NCBI GenBank assembly: GCA_905201175.1
Contig: CAJKNC010000099.1
Location: 1 to 5,639 of the forward strand
Length of the DNA: 5,639 nt
Direction: 5' to 3'
Origin: an uncultured Succinatimonas sp.
GTDB taxonomy: Bacteria > Pseudomonadota > Gammaproteobacteria > Enterobacterales > Succinivibrionaceae
Of this stretch, positions 1 through 5,639 are shown piece by piece. Within the stretch, counting starts at the first letter, position 1. Each line of letters starts with the position of its first letter. Position numbers and translations under genes: made by a program. Under the pieces are notes generated by a model. The model worked only from the letters and a program-made list of their open reading frames with translations. It was not told where the DNA came from and made no database searches.

Positions 1-2037
1 AGTCTCTATGTCTATCTTTTTGAATTGAATTTGCGCAACTTATTATACGTTATCGGTGAAAAGGATACCTTGGATGTTCCTCTGCATGAGGTTACCTTTA
101 CCAAGGAAGCTTTAGATATATATTCTCAGCCTGGAAGAGGTATGCTGGATACCTTGGCTCTTGATCCCGCTGTAAGAGCTTCTCATGGTTCTATGGATAC
201 CAGCGTATCTATCAGAGGCTTATCCTCTCATGGCATGAAATGGACCTTGAATGGTGTACCGGGAATGAGCCATCAGATGCAGATGCCTTATAATTTTGTT
301 GATACTGTTTCTGTTATTGCAGGTCCTTCAATCGGTATTACCGGTATGTCTACCAGCATGTCTACCCAGTCCGGCGGTGTAGTTAATATGGTAAGCAAAA
401 AGGCTCAAGCTGAGCCTAATGCAGATTTAAAGCTTGGCTGGAGCACTAATAATTATTTGACACAGAGTATTGATGTAGGCCAACGCTTTGGCAAAAACAA
501 AGAATATGGCATTCGTATCAATGCTATGAATGCATCCGGCGATTTGTCTGTTGAAGGTACCCATGATTTACAGCGCAATGTTTATATTAACCTTGATAGA
601 GTCGGCAAGCACAGCAATACGAATTTACTGGCAGGCTACGATTATGATAATGAAGACGGCCGCTCTAATACCATTAATCTCGCAGGCAATATGAATTCTT
701 TACCGGGAGTACCTAATAATAAAAAGAATTTATCCCCGACATGGTCTAATGATACATATAAGAACTGGACTGCTGTATTGAATCATGAGCAGAAATTTGC
801 CGATAATATGAGTTATTTTGTTAATGCAGGCTGGCATAAAGAAGATTATACAAGTTGGCTGCAGCAATGGTCCGGCCGTGCTCTTATTGACGATAAAGGC
901 AATTATAAAGGCACTTATACCCAAATGCCGGTATATCATTCTACACATTACTTTGGTGCCGGCTTAAAGGGTAATTTCGATATCGGTAACTTCAAAAATG
1001 AATATGCGCTTAATATTGACCGCAGCTGGTTCCGCAGAGCACGTGTTAATAATGTTACTGCTGCCAACAAGTATTCTGTCAGTGGCAACATTTATACAGG
1101 ATGCACTACTCCGAAACCGAATATTACCTGGGATCCGGTTACCAAGCAATATACAACAGTTATGACAGGCTGGAGCCTGATTGATACTTTGACAACTAAG
1201 GATGGCAAGCTGGCTATTACAGGCGGTGTTCATCATCATAGCGTTGACACTTCTCATAATGATGACAAATCTGCGAGTGGCAGACGCGATCAAAGCTCTG
1301 CAACCTCTCCAATTTGGGGCTTGACCTATAAAGTAAATCCGAATACCACTGTTTATGCTAATCATACGGAAACCTTCAGTGAAGGCGGCGTAGTATCACC
1401 TGGTTATTTGAATGAGGGCAGCACTATTCCTCCTTCTAAAACCAAACAGAATGAGATTGGTGTAAAAATGAAGAGCGGTGTTTTCCTGCATACTTTAAGT
1501 GCTTTTAAAAATACTCAGCAAAGCAGTATTACTGTTCCTGACAGCAAAGATCCCAGCAAATTCTGGTACACTTTGAATGGCGAAAATGAATATAAAGGAC
1601 TTGAATATTCTGCAGTAGGTGCTTTAAGTGATAAATGGGATATGATTTTCGGTATTGCTTATATGGATGCAGAAAAAAGCAAAACTCAAGGTGGAGCAAA
1701 TGATGGACGCAAGGTTTGCGGTATCCCTAAATGGAGTGGGGACCTGGCTTTGACCTATAAACCTGATAAAGCTACTAAATTTATCAGCCGTCTGAATTAT
1801 ACTGGTAAGACACGTATCCGTGATACTAGCAGTTATGCAATGCCAATCGGTATTTCTTCTATCACCTTGTTAGATTTGGGTGCAAGCTATGACACTAAGA
1901 TTGCCGGTTATGATGCTACTATTACAGCTATGTGCTATAATGTCTTCAACAAGAATTATTGGTACGCTAGCGGTGATAACAGTGTTGGCCTTGGCGCTCC
2001 TAGAAACTTTATGGTTACAGCAAACTTTAAATTTTAA
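1..2037 (+). CDS. TonB-dependent outer-membrane receptor, siderophore/metal-complex type, 5'-partial
   Basis: The product is a 22-strand-type outer-membrane barrel with an N-terminal plug that imports a metal complex using TonB energy. The reading frame is open to the left edge of the window, so the true start and the signal peptide lie upstream. The first possible start, TTG at 25, has no signal peptide after it and is not a credible start. Numbering from that TTG gives 670 residues. Plug hallmarks are SIRG (62-65), LNGVPG (75-80), AGP (99-101) and SGGVVNMVSKK (116-126). The barrel follows, with late receptor motifs: CGIPKWSGDLALTY (in place of the common GVPKH..), a LLDLGASY strand and YNVFNKNYW near the end. 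The last residue is Phe (TANFKF), the usual outer-membrane insertion signal. The plug has a Met/His-rich apical stretch (69-112), and a barrel segment carries HHHSVDTSHNDD near 1231-1266. Family assignment is secure. The ligand is not determined; iron-siderophore, haem, corrinoid or another metal chelate are all possible. Confidence 0.95.
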   Translation, partial: SLYVYLFELNLRNLLYVIGEKDTLDVPLHEVTFTKEALDIYSQPGRGMLDTLALDPAVRASHGSMDTSVSIRGLSSHGMKWTLNGVPGMSHQMQMPYNFVDTVSVIAGPSIGITGMSTSMSTQSGGVVNMVSKKAQAEPNADLKLGWSTNNYLTQSIDVGQRFGKNKEYGIRINAMNASGDLSVEGTHDLQRNVYINLDRVGKHSNTNLLAGYDYDNEDGRSNTINLAGNMNSLPGVPNNKKNLSPTWSNDTYKNWTAVLNHEQKFADNMSYFVNAGWHKEDYTSWLQQWSGRALIDDKGNYKGTYTQMPVYHSTHYFGAGLKGNFDIGNFKNEYALNIDRSWFRRARVNNVTAANKYSVSGNIYTGCTTPKPNITWDPVTKQYTTVMTGWSLIDTLTTKDGKLAITGGVHHHSVDTSHNDDKSASGRRDQSSATSPIWGLTYKVNPNTTVYANHTETFSEGGVVSPGYLNEGSTIPPSKTKQNEIGVKMKSGVFLHTLSAFKNTQQSSITVPDSKDPSKFWYTLNGENEYKGLEYSAVGALSDKWDMIFGIAYMDAEKSKTQGGANDGRKVCGIPKWSGDLALTYKPDKATKFISRLNYTGKTRIRDTSSYAMPIGISSITLLDLGASYDTKIAGYDATITAMCYNVFNKNYWYASGDNSVGLGAPRNFMVTANFKF
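346..369 (+). repeat. 12-bp tandem duplication inside the receptor plug
   Basis: ATGTCTACC occurs at 346-354 and again at 358-366, giving two 12-bp units (the last codon of each differs, AGC against CAG). It encodes MSTS-MSTQ in the plug, immediately before the conserved SGGVVN motif. The unit is a multiple of three, so the frame is kept. It probably arose by local duplication, which lengthened an apical loop. Confidence 0.75.
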
Positions 2038-2047
2038 TTAGCTTTTT

Positions 2048-2082
2048 AATTCAGGCAGGAGTGTTTTCCTGCCTGGATTTTT
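2048..2082 (+). terminator. Rho-independent terminator between receptor and binding-protein genes
   Basis: The left arm CAGGCAGGA (2052-2060) pairs perfectly with TCCTGCCTG (2067-2075) around a 6-nt loop. The stem extends by one T-G wobble and three A/T pairs to 2048 and 2079. A run of five T (2078-2082) follows at the base, which is the classic intrinsic terminator form. It lies 11 bp after the receptor stop codon. The next start codon is only 21 bp downstream, leaving no room for a full promoter after the T-run. It therefore most likely works as a partial terminator that lowers expression of the transporter genes relative to the receptor. Confidence 0.88.
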
Positions 2083-2103
2083 CAAAAGAGGATTTGTATC
2101 AGT

Positions 2104-3117
2104 ATGAAGCGTAAATATATTTTGATGTTTTTTCTTTGCTGCTTGTTTATTAGTGGCTGTAAATCAATAGAAACTGATAGGCATCCGGCTTCAGATAAAG
2201 CTGTGGCTTTTAGCATTGAAAATTATGACAGCTCAATGAAACCACATATATATAAGTTTACGCAGCATCCGCAGAGAATAGTTGCTTTATGGCAGAATTC
2301 TATAGAAACGCTTATAGCTTTAGGTGCCGGTGACAAAATTATTGCTGTTGCCGGAGTATATAATGAAAAGCATTTAAATCCGGAATATCTGGAAGCTTAT
2401 AAAAGGATTCCTGTCAGACAAACGCAGATTTTTTCGCAGGAAAATGTTTTGTTGATGCATCCGGATTTTATAGCAGGCTGGCTTTTCGATTTTACAGGTA
2501 AAGGAAAATCGATTGGTACCAGCAGCTTTTGGGAAGAACGAAATGTTAATGTTTATATGAATCTTATGAATGGTGCTGAATTTAAAGCGCATCATACAAT
2601 AGAAGATGAACTGCAATATATTACAGATTTAGGAAAAATTGTCGGCAATGAGGCTAAGGCAGCAAGTCTGGCAGCAGGCATCAATAATAAAATATTGCGT
2701 TACAGGCAGCAGCTTGCTACAAAGAAACGTTTAAAAGTATTGGTAGTCAGCAATTTTGGTAAGACGATAACAATCTATACACCAAGAACATTAGCAGGAG
2801 ATATTTTAACGAGACTCGGAGCAGATGTGATTGGCAAGCAACAGGAAGCTGTGGGAGAAAATGAATATATCAGCTATGAAGAAATTTTAACTAGCCAGCC
2901 TGATGTAATTTTTCTTCAATGTTCACCTGAAAATGAAAATATGCTGCTGAAATCAGTTTATAGAAATCCTGCTCTGCAGAATGTAAAATGTATTAAAAAC
3001 CGGCAGGTTTACTGCATACCTTTTTATACAATAAGAAGTCCGGGTATACGTATTGATGATGCTATAGACATTTTTGCGAAGGGGTTAATACAAGGTAGTG
3101 AATATGACAAAGAATAA
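2104..3117 (+). CDS. ABC transporter substrate-binding lipoprotein, FecB/BtuF-like (periplasmic-binding fold)
   Basis: This is the periplasmic receptor that hands a metal complex to the FecCD-type permease encoded next. The start ATG has a good ribosome binding site, AGAGGA at 2087-2092, 11 nt upstream. The 337 residues begin with a lipoprotein signal: MKRK, a hydrophobic core, then the lipobox I-S-G-C with Cys19 as the lipidated residue. The N-terminal lobe opens with the family motif PQRIVALWQNSIETLIALG (56-74). The C-terminal lobe contains ISYEEILTSQPDVIFL (256 onward) and ends with a PGIRIDDAIDIFAKGL helix. In BtuF-type proteins, one surface Glu per lobe docks on permease arginines; Glu68 and Glu259/260 are the candidates here. 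The length is normal for the family. Its last 14 bases overlap the permease gene, which suggests translational coupling. Cargo cannot be told from sequence, because FecB, BtuF and haem or siderophore binders look alike at this level. Confidence 0.95.
   Translation: MKRKYILMFFLCCLFISGCKSIETDRHPASDKAVAFSIENYDSSMKPHIYKFTQHPQRIVALWQNSIETLIALGAGDKIIAVAGVYNEKHLNPEYLEAYKRIPVRQTQIFSQENVLLMHPDFIAGWLFDFTGKGKSIGTSSFWEERNVNVYMNLMNGAEFKAHHTIEDELQYITDLGKIVGNEAKAASLAAGINNKILRYRQQLATKKRLKVLVVSNFGKTITIYTPRTLAGDILTRLGADVIGKQQEAVGENEYISYEEILTSQPDVIFLQCSPENENMLLKSVYRNPALQNVKCIKNRQVYCIPFYTIRSPGIRIDDAIDIFAKGLIQGSEYDKE
3092..3095 (+). promoter_or_regulatory. Ribosome binding site that fixes the permease start
   Basis: AAGG at 3092-3095 lies 8 nt before the ATG at 3104, but only 2 nt before the alternative GTG at 3098. 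The spacing favours ATG 3104. The site is inside the end of the binding-protein gene. Confidence 0.6.
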
Positions 3118-4144
3118 ATTTATCTTACTTTTTTTATGCCTGATATTGCTTCTTATAGCAAGCTTTTTTCTTGCTTTAAGCTATGGCAATGCGCAAATTC
3201 CATTAGACAGCATTGTTGATATAGTAATAAATCATCTTGTTTACGGAATTAAATCTAACGATAAGAATGGGGCGTTATATGATATTATCTGGCTTTTGCG
3301 TATGCCAAGGATTGTTTTGGCGATTTGCGTAGGCGCAGGTTTATCTGTTTGCGGTGTTGTTATGCAGGCTATAGTAAAGAATCCATTAGCAGATCCGTAT
3401 ATTCTGGGAATTTCTTCAGGAGCTTCTTTGGGGGCGACAGCAGCAGTTTTGTTAGGGATAGGCAGTACACTTGGCGAAAATTTTGTTGGCATTTCAGCAT
3501 TTATGGGTGCCTTGGGGATTTCATTCTTAGTATTGTTTATAGCTAATCTTGGCGGACCTGCAAATTCTGTGAAGCTGTTGCTTGCAGGTATGGCTTTAAG
3601 CGCTATCTGCTCAGCTTTTTCCAGCTTTATAGTTTATTTTGCTAATAACATGGAAGGAATACAAACAATAACATATTGGCTGATGGGGAGCCTGGCTGGT
3701 GCAAGCTGGCCTTTATTATCCAAATTAGTGCCTTTAATTTTAATTTGTATATTCTTATTATGGAGTCAGGCTAAAATACTAAATCTAATGCTTTTGGGTG
3801 ACGATACGGCTATTACGTTAGGCTATAATCTGCAAATATATCGTCAGTCATATCTGCTGATAACTTCATTGATGATTGGCACTATTGTCTATGCTTCTGG
3901 CGTACTGGGATTTGTCGGACTGCTTATACCGCATTTGGTAAGAATGCTTATAGGTACAGATCATAAATATCTTATACCTGTGTCTGCATTAATTGGTGCA
4001 ATTTTTCTGATTGTATGCGATTTGTCTTGCCGTATTATTTTGCCTAGAGCAGAATTACCTATAGGTTTATTGATTTCATTAATTGGTGCTCCGACGTTTA
4101 TTTATATGATGATAAGAAAAACTTACAGCTTTGGCAGTAAATAG
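3104..4144 (+). CDS. FecCD-family ABC transporter permease
   Basis: This is the inner-membrane channel subunit of an iron-complex/cobalamin/haem-type importer (type II, BtuC-like), expected to work as a homodimer with about ten membrane helices per subunit. ATG 3104 gives 346 residues, a normal length; GTG at 3098 would add two residues but is badly placed for the ribosome binding site. Motifs seen in order: a first hydrophobic helix with a long periplasmic stretch; RMPRI (66-70); GVVMQAIVKNPLADPYILG around NPLADP (93-98), followed by ISSGASLGA; the ATPase-coupling region LGDDTAITLGYN (from 231); GFVGLLIPHLVR (ending at Arg280); and ELPIGLLISLIGAPTF (from 317). All are diagnostic of FecCD proteins. 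Only one permease gene is present, as in homodimeric systems. The start overlaps the binding-protein gene by 14 bp, and the next gene begins 24 bp after the stop, so it is part of a tight operon. Confidence 0.97.
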   Translation: MTKNKFILLFLCLILLLIASFFLALSYGNAQIPLDSIVDIVINHLVYGIKSNDKNGALYDIIWLLRMPRIVLAICVGAGLSVCGVVMQAIVKNPLADPYILGISSGASLGATAAVLLGIGSTLGENFVGISAFMGALGISFLVLFIANLGGPANSVKLLLAGMALSAICSAFSSFIVYFANNMEGIQTITYWLMGSLAGASWPLLSKLVPLILICIFLLWSQAKILNLMLLGDDTAITLGYNLQIYRQSYLLITSLMIGTIVYASGVLGFVGLLIPHLVRMLIGTDHKYLIPVSALIGAIFLIVCDLSCRIILPRAELPIGLLISLIGAPTFIYMMIRKTYSFGSK

Positions 4145-4152
4145 AGATCTTT

Positions 4153-4160
4153 GAGGAAGG
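4153..4160 (+). promoter_or_regulatory. Strong ribosome binding site that fixes the methyltransferase start
   Basis: GAGGAAGG lies 8 nt before ATG 4169. An upstream in-frame TTG at 4151 overlaps this site and cannot use it, so the ATG is chosen. Confidence 0.8.
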
Positions 4161-4168
4161 TAGCCTAT

Positions 4169-4894
4169 ATGGAAAAGACTATTTTGGAAAGAATAAAATG
4201 CTATTGGGAACAGCGTAGTGATGATTTCAGCAGGCAGAGCTTTGTGGAAATGCAGAATGAAAAATATGATTTGTGGAATAACGAATTAAAACAGATTATC
4301 GGTGATAGAACAGCGTTGAAAATTCTTGATGTTGGCACCGGTTCTGGCTATATGGCACTGTTGCTGGCAAGCGCCGGTCATTTGGTTACGGGAATTGATT
4401 TATGCGATAACATGATAGCTTCTGCTATAGATTTACGTAATAAATTAAATTTAGATGCCGATTTTTTGGTTAGTGATGCACAGCAGTTGACTTTTGCGGA
4501 TAACAGTTTTGATTTATTGATAACACGAAATTTGACATGGACGCTGCCAGATTTGGAAAAGGCGTATCATGAATGGTACAGAGTGCTGAAGCCGGAAGGT
4601 ATTTTAGTTAATTTTGATGCTGATTTTGGCAAAAAAGATTTTACGGTACCTGCTAAGGGGCGTGTATCTAAACATGGTCTGCATGGTGATTTAGACTGTA
4701 ATCAGATAGAGGAATGTAATGCTATAAAGAATTCTTTGGATATCAGTAATCATAGAAGACCATTATGGGATGCTGATTTACTTATGAAAATAGGCTTCAG
4801 TAAAATCACTATGGATTTGGCATTAGGCTCAAGAATAAACCAAGCACAAAAACTGAAAACACAGGGAATGTTTGGTGTATATGCTTATAAGTAA
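4169..4894 (+). CDS. Class I SAM-dependent methyltransferase embedded in the transporter operon
   Basis: This is a cytoplasmic methyltransferase with a Rossmann-type AdoMet fold (Methyltransf_11-like), 241 residues from ATG 4169. Visible motifs are: motif I, ILDVGTGSGYMALLLASAG with the glycine loop G56/G58/G60; the acidic end of the second strand, Asp77 in GIDLCDNM, for the ribose hydroxyls; SDAQQLTFADNSFD, with Asp103-Ala104 near the adenine; then LLITRNLTWTLPDLEKAYHEWYRVLKPEGILVNFDADF, the usual motif IV to post-motif region. The part after NFDADF is the likely substrate cap. It has a compact His/Cys cluster (His169, His172, Cys177, Cys183). The gene sits 24 bp after the permease and 14 bp before the ATPase, so a job linked to the imported compound is likely. 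From memory, class I methyltransferases with a similar TRNLTWTLPD segment occur beside FecBCD-type transporters in other anaerobes; this was not checked here. The substrate is unknown. It lacks radical-SAM cysteines, so it is not a ChuW-type anaerobilin synthase. Confidence 0.9.
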   Translation: MEKTILERIKCYWEQRSDDFSRQSFVEMQNEKYDLWNNELKQIIGDRTALKILDVGTGSGYMALLLASAGHLVTGIDLCDNMIASAIDLRNKLNLDADFLVSDAQQLTFADNSFDLLITRNLTWTLPDLEKAYHEWYRVLKPEGILVNFDADFGKKDFTVPAKGRVSKHGLHGDLDCNQIEECNAIKNSLDISNHRRPLWDADLLMKIGFSKITMDLALGSRINQAQKLKTQGMFGVYAYK

Positions 4895-4908
4895 ATGAGG
4901 CGAAACTT

Positions 4909-5628
4909 ATGGAAATACAAGCACAATCAATAAGCTTTTCAACTGGAGAAAAAAGAATAATTGATTCTATAAGCCTGGATTTAAAGAATAATGAATTTGT
5001 AGGCATTATAGGTCCTAATGGCAGTGGTAAAAGTACTTTTTTGAAATGCTTGTACAGAGTATTAAAACCACAATCAGGAACAGTATTGATTGACAATATG
5101 CCTTTAGAAAAACTGTCATATAAAGAATCTGCCAGAAAAACTGCCGTTGTTGCCCAACAAAACAATTCCGCCTTTGATTTTAAGGTGTTGGATATGGTTT
5201 TAATGGGACGGGCACCATTTAAGGGCTTGATGGAAAGTTATACTGATACTGATATAGCTTTGGCAACTCATAATTTGGAAATTGTAGGCATGAAAACATT
5301 TGCAAACGAAAATTTTTCAGTTTTATCAGGTGGTGAGCAGCAGAGAGTAATTCTTGCGCGCGCTCTGACACAGACACCGCAGTGCTTGCTGTTAGATGAA
5401 CCGACTAATCATTTGGATATAAAATACCAATTGCAGTTGTTGGATATCGTAAAATGGCAGTCTTGTACGGTATGTGCAGTGCTGCATGATTTGAATTTAG
5501 CTTGTAAGTATTGTGATAAAATAGCTGTCATTAAAGATGGTAAGTTGTTTACTTACGGTACTCCCAAAGAGGTTATAACAGAAAAGTTTGGCTCATTGTA
5601 TAATGAAATTGCACACCTGAAAAATTGA
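4909..5628 (+). CDS. ABC transporter ATP-binding protein, iron-complex/cobalamin/haem type (FecE/BtuD-like)
   Basis: This is the cytoplasmic ATPase that powers the permease of this locus. It has 239 residues, starting at ATG 4909 with GAGG at 4897-4900, 8 nt upstream. All catalytic elements are intact: Walker A GPNGSGKST (35-43), Q-loop Gln83 in VVAQQNN, signature LSGGEQQR (139-146), Walker B LLLDE (160-164), D-loop NHLD (167-170) and switch His193 in VLHDLN. The segment VLMGRAPF (97-104) after the Q-loop is typical of the FecE/FhuC/BtuD group. The gene starts 14 bp after the methyltransferase stop. The C-terminus is short: after GTPKEVITEKFGSLYNEIAHLKN the protein stops, without the extra stretch that often follows in FecE-type proteins. 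The catalytic core is complete, so it is expected to be functional. Confidence 0.97.
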   Translation: MEIQAQSISFSTGEKRIIDSISLDLKNNEFVGIIGPNGSGKSTFLKCLYRVLKPQSGTVLIDNMPLEKLSYKESARKTAVVAQQNNSAFDFKVLDMVLMGRAPFKGLMESYTDTDIALATHNLEIVGMKTFANENFSVLSGGEQQRVILARALTQTPQCLLLDEPTNHLDIKYQLQLLDIVKWQSCTVCAVLHDLNLACKYCDKIAVIKDGKLFTYGTPKEVITEKFGSLYNEIAHLKN

Positions 5629-5639
5629 ATAAAAAATAG

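Noticed and set aside
25..27. TTG as the start codon of the receptor
   Set aside because: There is no ribosome binding site or signal peptide, and the same frame is open upstream to base 1, so the gene is cut by the window edge.
63..157. GGATACCTTGG repeated at 63-73 and 147-157
   Set aside because: This is a single 11-bp coincidence in different protein contexts; it shows no further repeat structure.
1189..1220. Perfect TTGACA -35 box inside the receptor gene, a possible internal promoter
   Set aside because: At 17-nt spacing the -10 position reads GGCTAT, and the better TATTAC lies 20 nt away. It is within conserved coding sequence, so chance is the simpler explanation.
964..1365. 133-residue open frame on the minus strand inside the receptor gene
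   Set aside because: It lies fully opposite a well-supported coding region, has no recognisable domain and is explained as a shadow frame.
1671..1680. AAAAAAG run as a programmed frameshift site
   Set aside because: The zero frame reads GAA AAA AGC, which is not the phase needed for slippage, and the gene continues normally.
4151..4153. TTG 4151 as the methyltransferase start
   Set aside because: It overlaps the ribosome binding site GAGGAAGG that serves ATG 4169.
4809..5165. 118-residue minus-strand open frame spanning the methyltransferase/ATPase junction
   Set aside because: It runs opposite the Walker A region of the ATPase and the end of the methyltransferase, and shows no family motif.

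Overview
The window is AT-rich and densely coding, with every gene on the + strand. It holds most of one outer-membrane nutrient uptake locus. In order: a TonB-dependent receptor whose 5' end is missing (1-2037), a hairpin terminator (2048-2082), a lipoprotein periplasmic-binding protein of the FecB/BtuF type (2104-3117), a FecCD-type permease (3104-4144), a class I SAM-dependent methyltransferase (4169-4894) and an iron-complex-type ABC ATPase (4909-5628). The last 11 bases hold nothing recognisable.

The low-GC codon use, strong purine-rich ribosome binding sites and Firmicutes-like protein style, together with a true outer-membrane receptor, suggest a diderm Firmicute of the Negativicutes (Selenomonas/Megamonas/Phascolarctobacterium-like gut or rumen anaerobes). 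This is an inference from gene content and sequence style; there is no marker gene in the window.

The genes form an almost complete import route. The receptor takes a scarce complex (siderophore, haem, corrinoid or another metal chelate) across the outer membrane using TonB energy. The binding protein captures it in the periplasm, and permease plus ATPase move it into the cytoplasm. TonB/ExbB/ExbD are not here. The terminator between receptor and binding protein leaves only 21 bp before the next start codon, too little for a separate promoter downstream of it. The transporter genes are therefore probably expressed by read-through, at a lower level than the receptor.

The most interesting element is the methyltransferase, which sits between permease and ATPase with gaps of only 24 and 14 bp. 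It is probably co-translated with the transporter and may act on the imported cargo or on a chelator. The receptor's plug also has a Met/His-rich apical region, including a small Met-Ser-Thr tandem duplication, where the related BtuB receptor has its substrate-binding loops. Together these suggest a transporter for a metal or metal complex with a dedicated cargo-modifying methyltransferase. The substrate cannot be read from the sequence.
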